A stretch of 64,000 bases of DNA, from assembly GCA_022828595.1 (NCBI GenBank), contig JAKGHH010000003.1, forward strand, positions 99,099,583 through 99,163,582, in the 5' to 3' direction. Both the position numbers and the translations under genes were made by a program. Within the stretch, counting starts at the first letter, position 1, and every line of letters begins with the position of its first letter. Shown one piece after another: positions 49,201-58,245 of the stretch. The notes under the pieces are model-generated. The model was not told the origin of the DNA and did no database searches. It saw only the letters and a list, made by a program, of their open reading frames with translations. This DNA is from Nelumbo lutea (taxonomy: Eukaryota; Streptophyta; Magnoliopsida; Proteales; Nelumbonaceae).

Positions 49201-52200
49201 CAAAGTTTAATTTAATGTGGCCAGATGCTGTTATAGTCCAAGGAGAAATACATGAATATTCTAGCCAATGAAGAAGATGCCACTGTCTGCCAATCAATGA
49301 ATAAATCACCTATTGAGAATGGACCAAAGATCCTCAAAGATTTTACCTAATGCACCACCTTACTATTGTGTTTTCTATCAGTGCCTCTTCAATGACTGGC
49401 TTTGAAATATGATCTCCTTCTCAAAATAATTCATCCCCCCAACCACCCAGTGATCACAAATAGATGACTTTGGCACAAGATTGGCCTCTATAAATGATGT
49501 AGTCTGTTCCTTGAACAAGGGCATTTAAGATGACAGCAGGAACTAACCATAGTTGTCAAGGCATATACTAGGAGCCCTTGGCTAGGTGCCTCACCTGAAT
49601 GCCATGCTTGTGTAAGAAAGGCACCCAACTAAGCAACTAGGTGACAAAATTCACAAGGCAACTGCCTTACTGTAATATAATTGACTAATTGCTAGTTATA
49701 TCTCATTACTATGTTTGTTAATACATCCTATAATATATTACGAATTGAAATTTATGGCTTGGACATCCATCAAAAAGAAAAACAGCAAAGAGTTTAAACA
49801 CAATCAATAAAGTAGATAAATTATCATGTAGATTTACCTTTTAGAGACATTCTGGCTTGAGTTTCCCAAGAAATCTTCATCAGCTGACAGAAAAGGGGGC
49901 AATCCAGTTCCTTTTGGGTATTGAAAGTTGGCAGGCTTGGCTGGAACATTGCTTCCAGTACCTGGACCAACATATGGCTTACTTGCATATGGTCTTGGAA
50001 AAGTTTGCGAGTTTGAACCATTGACAAGTGGTTCTGGCTGACTATTCCATTGAGGAGGAGATATGGTGGATCTGGACAAGAGAATCACCATATGGGATTT
50101 ACTGAGATGCATATCATCAACACTATACGAATGCAAAGTACATCTAAGAAAAACTTTTTGGTTTAGCATTCATATGAATACAAATATGCGCATGTGATAT
50201 TTTAGATTTTAAATTTTTTATCAGTAACATTAAGTCTACTAAGTAATCAAAGGTGTGTCCATATACAACATATAACACCCTGGAATTGTAAAGCTAATAG
50301 GGGCAGCCCAAGCCCCAGTGGGCTCCCTTGTACAAATGAAAACAAGGGAAAGTCTAGCAATGAAATCATTGCTCATAACCCCTCCTCTAGTTAACAGACT
50401 AAGGAATTGATGGTTCTTGAGCGCAAATGAACGAGCAATCAATCTAGAAATCAAAGACTTCACCTATCAAAGTTGGTGACTTAACCTCCATGGAGATCCT
50501 CACCCAAATCTATTATTAGATTATCTTCCTCAATGGCAATGTTTCAAATCCATAAAACTACTAATCTGAGTCCACAGAGAAGTGACATATTTGAGCTCTG
50601 ACCAAACAAACCAAACCCACTAGTCAAGATTTGTTTGCTGTCCCCTAAAGACCTCCCAGTGATTGGTGGTCTGAGATTGCATTGGCAGGAGCCTCATGCA
50701 CTGGGCTAACCTTTAGTCTCCTCTATCAATTGCAACTTCAAATGGATCCCAGAAAATTGAATCAGGTGGGAGATGACATTGAAAATTCTAGGTTGGGAAG
50801 GCTTAATACAATGCCAAGTACTTAAAGTTGGCCTTGCTATTTTTTTGTTCTCAAGGCCTTTGCTTTTGTGCATCTTCTCATGTGCATCCCTCCCCTTCTT
50901 TTGATCAATGTAATAGTTATATTTCCACAAAAAAAAGTACGATGGAATACTTTTTTATTGGTAACTGTGCTCTTATTGATTATGAAAAAAGAATACAAAA
51001 TGGATCATATACAAAGATGCCAAGCTTCCTCCAGCTTAAGCTAGAAACAGCCCTTCATTGTGATGACTTAAATTATTGCACATCTAAACTGAGTCTTACC
51101 ATTAAAAACTATTTCACTTCTCTCCTTCCAAATTGTTCCAAGCACCCCTCTTTTACTTCTCTACATAATCATGCCACTTTGCCTTGGTAGAGTGAATGAG
51201 GATTTGAAAAGAGTTCCCAAATCTGATGAAAGAAGCTACCTACACCCAGAGAGAGAAAAGAACCAGGACCAAATTCCCACCACAAACAGACAGGAAATTG
51301 TTATGTGGCAAGTCGTTTCTCTACAAAATATCATGCCTTTCTAATATTATATCTTAGTGCCCACTGCCCAATGGCCATCTGAGTGCATTAGCATTCATTC
51401 CAACCTCTGCCAAGAAGTCTTCTAAGGCAAGGAATCAAGCTGTAAAATCTGTGGTGATGAAAGCATATAATCCCTTATAGAGACCCCTCCCAAATTGAAC
51501 CTGAACCTGAGTAGACCAGCAATTTTCCCATTTGCTCCTCTAAACAGCCCACCTAATCCAGATGATCCTAGGACCATAAGTAATGCACCATTGGCCCTAA
51601 AACGTTTCCTCTTCAATTTTAATAGTACAAGGATCACATTGCACTCCCGACAGGTCAGCACCCATCTGACACTTTATTCACCCTCACCCCTAACCCTAAT
51701 TATAGGGGTGATGTCCTCTTCAGCATCTTCATGTTTAATAACTTGACGGATGAAGCATCTACTGCAATATGATTCTGAGCAAAAACCTAAGAGAACTAGC
51801 AACGACCTGGACCAAGTAAAGTGCAAAGCTTTATGAGAACTAGAGCAGGCGTAACACCCTATAAATTAGGGTTTCCCGATATGCTTTACTAGTTACCACA
51901 GTCTAACTCAATCCATTATAGCGATTCTTCAAACTAATACACGGATATGAATTGTGTTGCTTCTGCGGGTTGCCCATAACCAAACTGCTAAAATAAATAC
52001 AAGAAAGTCTCTAAACTAAGGAAAATTATTTAGTTGTACATTATCGATTGCAACATCTTGAAACAAATTGAAGAGCCTTAATGTGGACACTTGGCTGCAG
52101 ATTTAGGGTGCGTCTAGTTCCCAAATTCTTTAAACATTACAAAGAAAGAAAAAGAAAAAAGTAGTATAACTTCTTGAACAAATCCTCGCACTGGTAACAA

Positions 52201-52447
52201 CCATGACAGATTTAGACAGACAAATGCACGGGTGAAAAAATCAATCCGGGAGGTATTAAAAAAGATAAAACTTAAGAAATAAAAGAGATACAAATAAGGC
52301 GGAATATTACCCTCGAGATTGTTGGGCAACGGTTGAGTTGTGGGGAGAGATTGTTGGAGAGGGAGAACGAGGTAAAGTCCCAAAAGGTGTCTGTGCTTTA
52401 GGAGGAACAGAAGGGCCGGAGTTCTTGCCAAACCCCTGAAAAGCCAT
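25292..52447 (-). CDS. SAC3B: SAC3B, SAC3/GANP family subunit of TREX-2
   Basis: Scaffold of the nuclear-pore TREX-2 mRNA-export complex, by family knowledge. I joined 14 exons, all phase-consistent with GT-AG borders: 52447-52311, 50071-49838, 48583-48347, 47897-47721, 47333-47080, 46917-46817, 46730-46515, 45792-45565, 45485-45394, 45303-45210, 29064-28972, 28885-28104, 28018-27904, 27151-25292. They total 4,620 nt, 1,539 residues plus stop. The start MAFQGFGKNSGP is family-typical; the in-frame upstream codon at 52585 is TTG. Residues 1-330 are low-complexity, then REAQAKARRLARF. The SAC3 domain is about 338-640: GLCPDMCP, READLIRPMPVLQKTVDYLL, FLWDRMRAIRMDLRMQHIF, HELCEYTKGEGF, EFRGYYALLKLDKHPGY, ACRTSNFIAFFRLARKATYL, LPVAHATKWLGME, KEFEEPYMVKEGLF. 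A basic helix, RIWKRCSLRRREVRKQRELA (about 882-901), may be the Sus1/centrin-binding segment (inference). The C-terminus is coiled coil, EADRLSKLLEQCNILQNEID. No stop or frameshift was found. Confidence 0.93.
27480..27641 (+). mobile_element. tRNA-derived SINE in SAC3B intron 13
   Basis: A box TGGCTCAGTTGG at 27487-27498 and B box GGGATCAAATC at 27527-27537 are spaced like a tRNA gene. The copy is about 160 bp and ends in an A-rich tail (AAAAAATAAAAAATAAAAAA). It has no tRNA cloverleaf beyond the promoter boxes. The same family appears at 12001. Confidence 0.7.
29327..30267. mobile_element. non-autonomous hAT element, 941 bp, with perfect 8-bp target duplication
   Basis: ACTATAAC stands on both sides (29319-29326 and 30268-30275). 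The termini are CAGTGTCTTAAAAG and CTTTTGAATCACTG, followed inward by GCGCAAGGC/GCCTAGGC-type subterminal repeats. An 8-bp duplication with CAGTG/CACTG ends is diagnostic of hAT. The interior is noncoding and includes a long hairpin (29755-30110). It is the same family as 31201-31890. Confidence 0.88.
29755..30110. repeat. long inverted repeat (hairpin) inside the hAT element
   Basis: A left arm of about 170 bp, ending ACATTACCAAATTGGG near 29926, is nearly the exact reverse complement of the right arm starting CCCAATTTGGTAATGTTG near 29945. Shared blocks include AAGTCCACGTTAGGTCTTAA and GAATGAATGAACAACATTAC. The loop is about 30 bp and has its own short dyad, GTTCTCG/CGAGAAC. Confidence 0.9.
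30640..30961 (+). repeat. 5' LTR of the copia element
   Basis: 322 bp from TGTAGAGAGACAGGGCC to GACTCACATCT, with a (GA)n run at about 30834-30851. It aligns along its length with 43419-44409 apart from the insertion in the latter. The end is CT, not the canonical CA, in both LTRs. Confidence 0.88.
30962..30973 (+). promoter_or_regulatory. primer-binding site, initiator tRNA-Met type
   Basis: TGGTATCAGAGC is the standard plant copia PBS complementary to the 3' end of initiator tRNA-Met. It abuts the LTR end with no spacer, which fixes that LTR border. Confidence 0.9.
31201..31890. mobile_element. non-autonomous hAT element, 690 bp, in the copia leader
   Basis: Ends CAGTGTTTTAAAAGCGC and CGCCTTTTAAATCACTA, with GCGC-rich subterminal repeats. 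Flanks GACTGGGT (31193-31200) and GATTGGAT (31891-31898) look like an 8-bp target duplication with two substitutions. Its interior matches the left half of 29327-30267 but lacks the second hairpin arm. Confidence 0.8.
32119..32625 (+). pseudogene. copia gag, 5' part
   Basis: ATG at 32119 opens MEQSRSEMKQMSV, then TTIKPNGTNYLA, stop, and in register GKLGYLTGSKVKPTETDPAY and WMQENYIAIGWLVNSM. This is the gag N-terminal pattern of plant copia elements (tryptophan-linked IxLxGxNYxxW region). Further in-frame stops follow. The LINE interrupts at about 32626; gag resumes at about 35500 (EYAMVSSEESRRQVQ) and the zinc knuckle (CKKSKHSKDTCW) is at 38987-39030, cut by the hAT insertion. Confidence 0.75.
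32626..35500 (-). mobile_element. 5'-truncated L1-type LINE (RT, zf-RVT, RNase H)
   Basis: Minus strand, 3' end marked by a T-run at 32627-32633 (ACTGATAAAAAAA on the coding strand). From the 5' side: FIALIPKKSGACHPKGFRPV, QGAFIQERQISDQILIANEC, KLDLEKAYDFVDWEFL, RGVRQGDPLSP, then after a frame change HLQFVDDVIIFCENGD (catalytic FVDD) and WPLKYLGLPLG. A zinc-binding region follows (WCRPVPHKVGAFCWEVYH, NWCYLCKSNGENAFHIL), then RNase H (VKLNFDGSSFGNLG, AELKAMVYGI, VVEGDSKVIISWLKQ). The endonuclease and ORF1 are absent. Several frameshifts are present. The 5' border is approximate. Confidence 0.9.
35642..38986 (+). mobile_element. degenerate autonomous-type hAT transposon
   Basis: The termini are TAGAGGTGTAAATCAGGCC on the left and GGCACAGCCCGTTTTACACATCTA on the right, whose reverse complement starts TAGATGTGTAAAACGGGC. 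Subterminal GGCACG repeats occur at both ends. Flanks AGTACAAG and GCTGCAAG agree at 5 of 8 positions, a worn 8-bp target duplication. It contains transposase remnants and is inserted in the copia gag zinc knuckle. Confidence 0.8.
36411..38340 (+). pseudogene. hAT transposase remnant
   Basis: The BED zinc finger region reads SSLVWKIFEIEKV, stop, GKGKRTVCQKCRKDFSYY, then shifts. A middle conserved block, KLFHIKCACHILNLCIQDAL (about 37261), is characteristic of hAT transposases. The C-terminal part ends DDKRSCINDESLEMCICFKD, then WLKAKNRLQ. Many stops are present, and the segment around the hATC dimerisation domain is shortened. It cannot encode an active enzyme. Confidence 0.75.
39094..39574. 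mobile_element. hAT-like MITE, 481 bp, TAGGGGTG ends
   Basis: Ends TAGGGGTGCTCACGGTTCGG and TTTGCTCACCCCTA. Flanks CTGGGAAG (39086-39093) and CTAGGAAG (39575-39582) are an 8-bp target duplication with one change. The core is almost pure AT. The same family occurs at 56770-57253. Confidence 0.85.
39846..40169 (+). repeat. 162-bp tandem duplication in copia pol
   Basis: CATATCATCTCCTCTCTAGT recurs at 39851 and 40013, a period of 162 bp (54 codons, in frame). Both units encode LAYGSFAPISSE and PKLNTNIL. The copies differ at only a few bases, so the duplication is younger than the element. Confidence 0.85.
40939..41126. mobile_element. hAT-like MITE, 188 bp, with perfect 8-bp target duplication
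   Basis: GTCCTTAC flanks it at 40931-40938 and 41127-41134. Ends CAAGGTTCAAAATATCGATA and GTCGATACTTCGAACATTG are imperfect inverted repeats. Removing it restores the integrase reading context (FWGDVVLT). Confidence 0.88.
43419..44409 (+). repeat. 3' LTR of the copia element
   Basis: It starts TGTAGAGAGATTGGGCC after the purine tract and ends CACATCT before GTGAG. It aligns with LTR 1 except for the insertion at 43601-44254. Between the two LTRs, base differences are spread along the sequence, so the element is not recent. Confidence 0.88.
43601..44254. mobile_element. TIR element (CATAGTTNTCAAGGC family) in the 3' LTR
   Basis: It is present in LTR 2 only, which proves an insertion. Ends CATAGTTGTCAAGGCAACGC and CCTTGGCACCTTGAAAACTATG are inverted repeats with GCCTAGGCG-type subterminal motifs. 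It contains a (CTT)n microsatellite (about 43951-43977). A fragment of the same family lies at 49548. The target duplication is not clear. Confidence 0.8.
44455..44700 (-). mobile_element. LINE 3'-end fragment
   Basis: The T-rich run followed by TTTTATCAGTAACAG is the complement of the LINE end CTGTTACTGATAAAA. No domain is left upstream. Confidence 0.4.
45035..45176. repeat. foldback element next to the exon 10 donor
   Basis: Left arm TTCAGTCAGTGCAAG, then GCCTTGCATTGGGAACATCT, pairs with AGATGTTCCCAATGCAAGGC, then CTTGCACTGACTGAA. Arms are about 62 bp with a loop of about 20 bp. It lies 34 bp inside intron 10 from the GT at 45209. Confidence 0.85.
47950..48143. mobile_element. Harbinger/Tourist-like MITE in SAC3B intron 3
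   Basis: TTA flanks ends GGCCCCATTTGGTTTGTAGG and ATTCCTATCTAACCAAACAG. The 3-bp TTA duplication plus G-rich ends reading TTTGGTT fit the PIF/Harbinger group. It is 194 bp and noncoding, with repeated GGAATNNGAATC blocks. Confidence 0.65.
48970..49309 (-). mobile_element. LINE RNase H and 3' end in SAC3B intron 2
   Basis: The minus strand reads ASGHIKLNFDGCCLGNPGPS, then GIGRVFRNCQANTMAIFFG, the start of a LINE RNase H domain. It then passes to a 3' end with A-run (T-run at about 48980-48987). The domain is cut short. Confidence 0.7.
49548..49690. mobile_element. fragment of the CATAGTTGTCAAGG TIR family
   Basis: CATAGTTGTCAAGGCATA is the terminal motif of the element in the copia 3' LTR. 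The following CTAGGTGCCTCACC resembles its subterminal repeats. No right terminus was found. Confidence 0.5.
50214..50500 (-). mobile_element. LINE 3'-end fragment in SAC3B intron 1
   Basis: AATTTTTTATCAGTAAC is the complement of the recurrent LINE end. The sequence beyond (AGCCCCAGTGGGCTCCC) has the look of a LINE 3' UTR but holds no domain. Confidence 0.4.
50947..51661 (-). mobile_element. LINE RNase H fragment and 3' end in SAC3B intron 1
   Basis: On the minus strand 51661-51422 reads RANGALLMVLGSSGLGGLFR and GANGKIAGLLRFRFNLGG, a worn LINE RNase H domain. It is followed by noncoding sequence to the T-run at 50949-50955 (TTTTTTATTGGTAAC). SAC3B exon 2 lies downstream. Confidence 0.55.
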
Positions 52448-53034
52448 TAATGCATAGTGTAGAGATTTGTCCGCAATTCTTCCTCTCGACCTGACAGAAA
52501 AGGATGTCCGAGTAACGGATTTACTGCAATAAGTAACCTCGGTTTGAGTACTAAAATCTTCTTCTCTGACCACAGTGCCCGTCAAACCAAGAAATTACAA
52601 CAAACGCATCACAGAAGGTAGATTCAAAAGAGACCAATGGATCAAGTAACGAGGCAAAGTCGAGAGTTTCTGCCCTGACCTCAGTCTCAGTTACTGTGGC
52701 AACTTAGTCGTCGACGTTGCCTCAGAATTCTAGCACTTCGCCGACTTCGTCCGTTGCTAACTTGCTAGTAAAGTTGAAAATGAATAATATTTCCTCTCCA
52801 AAATTAGAGAAAATGAAAGGATCTACTGAAAAATGGTGGTTTTTTTTTTTTTTTTGATTTGGAATCCTCTCAAGCTATTGTAGTTGTATCATCTTCGAAA
52901 CCGCTCTAATCGAAGTTAAATAAACCGAGCAATACATCTTAGAATTTAAGCCCTTGACTGAAGAATCAAAAAATCGTGATGCGATTTAGACGACAAAGGA
53001 AGTTCCATCGCCCAAAAATGAATTGCCTAGAAAG

Positions 53035-53558
53035 AAATACCGGGCCATGCCGCCCGCTGTCCGGCACAAATTTAGATTGGCTCGGTACGATGGTTTGCTC
53101 GTCGTGTCAGGCTTGGCATAATCGTGCATGTTGTCTTATGGGGTTTTAGGTCGACGGGCTGGGTTGGTGTGTTCCATATATATTTATATAATATTATATA
53201 AATTATAATTATATAATAATATATATATAATATTAATAAAATAAATATCTTTTTTAATTTTATTATATTAATTTATTTAATTATTATATATATAAGCAAT
53301 TGTATATATCAAATTCATATAAAATTAAAATTTTTAGTTTTTTGTCTATTTTTTTAAATAAATAGTTTTGGCCTGACCTGGCCCAAGGCTCAGCCCACAG
53401 TATGGCATGGGCCCGCACGGGCATGGGCCATGGTCTATGCCGAACCAACCCCCCAAGTTATCCCAAGGGAGGGCGGCAGCCCAACATAGCCCGCACTTTG
53501 CATAGATCACCCACGGGCCGTGCATTGTCAATCCAACATGGCCCGTTTTACACATCTA
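53035..53558. mobile_element. deletion derivative of the hAT family at 35642
   Basis: The right end (GGCCCGTTTTACACATCTA, with AAGGGAGGGCGGCA inside) matches the right end of the hAT relic, and GGGCCATGCCGCCCG opens the left side. The middle is AT-rich and noncoding. The extreme left terminus is missing. Confidence 0.65.
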
Positions 53559-53768
53559 AACAAGCATTCAAGTATCAACATTAAGAAGTGTTAAAAATTG
53601 TCAGCCCAAAGGAGGGTGGTCTTTTTCTAACGGCCAAAGTTCAAGGGTCTTTTGTCACTATTCACTAACCTCATGCTACTAAGGGTTCGTGTAATTTACC
53701 GTTTATATCATTTTGTATGTTGTACATATTTTTTTTAGTAAAAAAAGCAAACTACCTCTAAATAGTTT

Positions 53769-53896
53769 TAGGTTGTGTTTGGTTTGAAGGAAAAAGTAGG
53801 GAAAGGAAAGGTAGGGAAACTTTTACAAAACTTATATAGGCTTCCCTACTTTTCCCTTCCTTTCCTTACCTTTTCCTTCAAACCAAACATAGCCTT
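53769..53896. mobile_element. hairpin MITE, GTTTGGTTTGAAGG family, copy 1
   Basis: GTTTGGTTTGAAGGAAAAAG on the left pairs with CCTTTTCCTTCAAACCAAAC on the right; arms are about 50 bp. A second copy is at 58246-58360. Confidence 0.75.
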
Positions 53897-54417
53897 CAGG
53901 AATAGACTAATTTACCCTACTAATTAAAAATCCTCTTAACTTATTTGCTTTTTTTTTTTGACGAAGGAAAGTTGGTCAATGGGATTTTGGTTCCCATTAA
54001 TTAAGATATTCATGTTCTTCTTTTAGGGTTTATGAAAAATTTATTTTTCATGGGTATCACTTACCCAGGATCTTCCAACTGGGTACTAATTTTCTCACGT
54101 TGGATGGGACAAAATGGCCCCTTTTAATAATGTATTCTTAATTTTTTTACAACTAAAACACTTATTGCCCTATTTACCTAAGAAATAAAAGAACCCACTG
54201 ATTCTATAATTTAGTATATTTTCACTTTAGCCTGAGCTTTTCTCAAATATACAAGAGGAACCAGCTTCCTCTAAATCCATCACCTACAACATGTAGGGGT
54301 ACTAAAAGTATTTTAGGAACCAACACCACTGAAAAGGAACTTCTGATAGGTAAACCAAGCCCAATGGAAATGAAGTTCTAAAGAGATGATTTGATCAAGA
54401 GGATCATCAATTTCATT

Positions 54418-54523
54418 TAAGCTCAGTTGGAAGGAGTACAATTACAAATTTGTAAAGTGCAAAACCTTGTTATTTGTATGTATTTGTACAATGCATTTGT
54501 ATTCCTTTCAAACTGAGCTTAGG
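54418..54523. mobile_element. hairpin MITE, GGAAGGAGTACAA family, copy 1
   Basis: TAAGCTCAGTTGGAAGGAGT opens, and CCTTTCAAACTGAGCTTA closes as its reverse complement. It is 106 bp, with TGTATTTGTA palindromes inside. Confidence 0.75.
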
Positions 54524-54718
54524 GATGGTGGACTGCATCAAAATAAGGCTCCGCAAGGATAATCTTCCTCATCTTACACGTACAACTTTAACATGTTCAT
54601 TGATTCACATATAGAGCAATACAATCATCAGTAATAGTAAGCTTGAATAAGAGGGAGATCAACTACAGAATTGTCGATTCAATGCGGACAATTGATTCAA
54701 TAAGGCCAAGCCACTTGA

Positions 54719-54838
54719 ACTAACTTCGGAAGGAGTACAAATATAAATATGTATGGTATAAATACATACAAAATAATACAAAACATATGATTTTACATTC
54801 TACATATTTTTATTTATATTCCTTCTAAACTGAGCCCA
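54719..54838. mobile_element. hairpin MITE, GGAAGGAGTACAA family, copy 2
   Basis: CGGAAGGAGTACAAATATAA is complementary to TTATATTCCTTCTAAACTGA. It has the same layout as copy 1 with substitutions in both arms. Confidence 0.65.
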
Positions 54839-56325
54839 AGGAATTGTTAATTACCAAGATCAATCACCACGTAAGTTTAAAACAGTAGAGTCCCATCAAT
54901 ACAATCTACTTTGAGATCAACAGCTGCTTGCTTAGGCCCTCTGTCACACACCAGTCTCACCTATTGAAAATTTTAATCAGGTTAAGAACATTGAAGAGAA
55001 AATTCGATAATGACATGCTAACGGTACGGGAAGATTTTGTCAATTTTCAGAAAAATTAGGGGTGTTTTAAATGATTTTTCAAATAATAGGGTAAATTTAG
55101 TCCATTTCATAAAACTTATGGATAGTTTAAACATTTTACTCTTTTTATAGAAAGAAAAAGCTGTCTTAACTCTTAAGTTTAACCTGCACACATTTTATTT
55201 TTGTCTTAACCTCCAAACCTAACCCTCCAACTTGAACAATGGCTTTAGGGGCTTTTAGGGGACTTTTTAATAAGCACTTTTTTAAAAGTGTTTCTCATTA
55301 ATGTTTTACTATTTGGTGGCAATAGATTTTTCTTCTTTAAAATGTGTTTTTTATAAATATAAAAAAGTTAGAAGTCATCATATTTTGGCGTTGATCCAGG
55401 AAAAAAAATGTTTGCAGCTATTTTACCAAGTGTGTGTGTATATATATATACATTTATATATATATATTGCATTTTTTTTCTTCATAAACTTAGTAAAACC
55501 AAAAATCACTTATTAGGAGCCTCGTCAAACACAGCCTTAGACTTTACCTTTTAATAAAACCAAATTACAATTAGGGTAAAAGACTTAAACATGCTAGGTT
55601 CAGAGAGAGATGGACTTCCTGGATGAAGGGCACCCAGCCCTTACTGGGGACGGGGAATCCCAGAATTTCCCCACCTAGAGGCAACCACCTAAAAATAATA
55701 TAATTTGTAGATATTTTACAAGTAGGATTATGAGAATTTAAGTGTATTTTAAGAATTGGTTATGACAATTTATGCGTACTTTAGAAATAGAATTATAGGA
55801 TCCTAAGATTTTAAGAATTTGGGAAAAACTTATAGATATCTTAAAAATTAATATTAAATCTAGGAATATTTTACTAATTTACCATTGCATTCGGGGTTGG
55901 TTCAAGGAATTATATGCAAACCCTATCCCCATATTAGATCGGGGAAAACCTGTCTCATTCGGGGTAGGCCCCGATTTTATGGGAAAAATTGCCATCCCTA
56001 TGAATGATATTTGCTTTAATATATTACTTTGAGAAGCTTGATGTGAATATATGTTTAAGTGCCTCATTAATGTCAGTGTGAAAGTGTGAAATTGAGAATT
56101 AATTAAGACATGCATTGTATGGGTTTACAATCCTCCATCTCTATCTACAATCTTCTATGGTTTGTTGTTTGGATGTGGCCATGTGGAGATAGAGAGAGGG
56201 GAGCAGTTTAGCATGCCTCCTTACCCACCCCACATGAATTTGAAAAATTCAAGGTACATATAAGTCAATTAATGAAAACTCGGAATATGTTTTAAGTCTT
56301 TTACCCTTATAGTTGTTTTTTCTTT

Positions 56326-56454
56326 AGGCTACATTTGTTTCCAATGCAAATGCAAATATGTACCTTGTATATTTGTAGAGTACAAATACAAATATATAGA
56401 GTATAAAACCTTGTATTTTGTATGTATTTGTACTCCTTCCAAACTGAGCTTTAG
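56326..56454. mobile_element. hairpin MITE, GGAAGGAGTACAA family, copy 3
   Basis: The right arm TGTACTCCTTCCAAACTGAG is intact. The left arm (TAGGCTACATTTG) is diverged. The internal CAAATACAAATATATAGAG matches the other copies. Confidence 0.6.
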
Positions 56455-56769
56455 GCTCTATTTGACAATAGTGCAAATGCAAGATCTAATGCATATATTC
56501 ATTCTGGTTTAGTTTTCCACTTGTTTAACCTGAAACATCTGTTTCAAACAAGTAAGAAGAATGCTTACAAAAAAAAAAAAAAAGAAAAAAGAGCAATAAG
56601 AGTATATTCGTATCTTGGTCTAATCTAGACGCACAATCATTCAACTCCAACACATCATCGTCAGCAAATTCCTTGATGACCCAAATCAAATGAGGTGGTG
56701 GTGTAACACCCAAAAACATCATATGCTCTCACTCACATAGAGATGGTAATAGGAAGATAACTGTATATG

Positions 56770-56942
56770 TAGGGGTGAGCAAAAAAAACTGAAAAACCGA
56801 ATGGACCAAAACCAAATCAAAAAATCGATTAACCGGATTGATCGGTTTGATATTTTTAAAAAACCAAAGGTACTGGTTCGATTTCAGTTAATCAATATAG
56901 AAAACCAATGGCTAACCAAAGCAACTGGTATACATATATTTA

Positions 56943-56974
<32 letters not shown>

Positions 56975-57253
56975 TTTTTAATTTTTTATATATTATAAAT
57001 TAAGAAATATGTATTATATATAAATATATATTTATAATATTATATATTATTTAAAATATAATATTCTATATATTTATAATTTGTTGTTATATATTTATAT
57101 ACATTTTTATAATATTATATTGTAAAAACTAAAAAACCAAAAAACAGACGATTAACCGACTGGATTCAATTCGATTCCGGTAACTGGTTTTCAAAAATCT
57201 GATAATACCAGTTTGATTCCAAAAATGCCCCACACCGAACTGTGAGCACCCCT
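56770..57253. mobile_element. hAT-like MITE, TAGGGGTG family, second copy
   Basis: Ends TAGGGGTGAGCAAAAAAAAC and CTGTGAGCACCCCTA, with AACCGAAT/CCGGT-type subterminal blocks and an AT core, as at 39094-39574. Flanking TATATG occurs on both sides but overlaps the terminus, so the duplication is ambiguous. Confidence 0.75.
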
Positions 57254-57859
57254 ATATGGCCTTCTAGTCATATCATAAGAAAACCGCCTAGCAAAGAGGA
57301 GATGCTGCTGATGTTGATGGAAATCAAATGGGATGGTGATGAGTGTAGTAAGCTCAAATGAGTTCAAAACCAACAACTCATCTTTAGTGTAGATGTGTGT
57401 TCCATATCTTTGAGAGACCTTGAGCGTCTTCGATGCTCACTGTGATGGAAAGATCTCGATGGAGGCCTTAAGTGTCTTCAATTGGGAACAACTAGTGCAC
57501 ATTAGACGTTTGTCGATGAATTATCAACACCATCAATATGGTCAATGATGAGTTTGTGTCTACTAATATTTACAGAGCAAATGGCAACAAATATGTTATG
57601 TTTATTTGCATCCTTCAGACCAATATGACAATGGTGCAATTACACACATATTCCAGTCTATATTTTTGCATTTACATGAATCGGTATGATTTGTATTTGC
57701 ACCCTACAAACTTGTATTTATGTTCTTATCAAATGGAGTCATAATGACTAATTAGCATGCTACAAAAACCAAAAAGTATCAAAAATTAAAGTTACTGGAA
57801 AAGAAATATTCATTTAAAAAGGTTTCATGGTAAACATATCTTGGAGCTCCAACAATCTT

Positions 57860-58245
57860 GCCAAGGCCAAGAGATTTGCTCAGCAATTGCATCGACAACA
57901 AGCTTAGAGTCTGAATAGACAATCCATTGATGACTATCCTTTTGATAGCTTCTTGCAAGTCTCTTCAAAAACCATCAGGCTCCATTTGGAAGGAGTACAA
58001 ATACAAATATGTAGAGCGCAAAACCTTATATTTTGTATTATTTTGTATAGATTTGTACTGTACATATTTGTATTTGTACTCCTTCAAACTAAGCCTCAAG
58101 CTCAAGAGTAGTAGTAGGTCTTGATAGAGCGGTGGTCGCAAGAGCATAAACACCTTTCCCCCTTGCAATCCCTTACTACAAATTTACAAGCTGTAGCAAT
58201 CAATGTTGCCACTAAGAGAGTTATTTGCATCATAAACCAAGTATC
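57860..58245 (-). pseudogene. LINE RNase H relic with a MITE inserted
   Basis: The minus strand before and after the MITE at 57977-58095 reads GGKGVYALATTALSRPTTT and HQWIVYSDSKLVVDAIAEQI, which resembles the RNase H of plant LINEs (SDSKLVV core). The A-run and other domains are not seen. Confidence 0.45.
57977..58095. mobile_element. hairpin MITE, GGAAGGAGTACAA family, copy 4
   Basis: AGGCTCCATTTGGAAGGAGT and ACTCCTTCAAACTAAGCCT are inverted ends of a 119-bp unit with TACAAATACAAATATGTA inside. It interrupts the LINE RNase H relic. Confidence 0.75.

Larger units (their letters stand above)
53559..57859. other. intergenic, MITE-dense, no gene
   Basis: No coding domain was recognised. Members of three short TIR families are listed separately. 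The remainder is AT-rich sequence with a TA-rich tract (about 55440-55470) and an incomplete TTTAGGGG-type repeat at about 55235-55540. Confidence 0.5.

Noticed and set aside
52448..52585. Longer N-terminus for SAC3B
   Set aside because: The in-frame codon at 52585 is TTG, not ATG. The family-typical MAFQGFGK begins at 52447.
57538..57744. A fifth copy of the GGAAGGAGTACAA MITE
   Set aside because: Some TTTGTATTTG-type similarity is present, but no matching terminal repeats could be defined.
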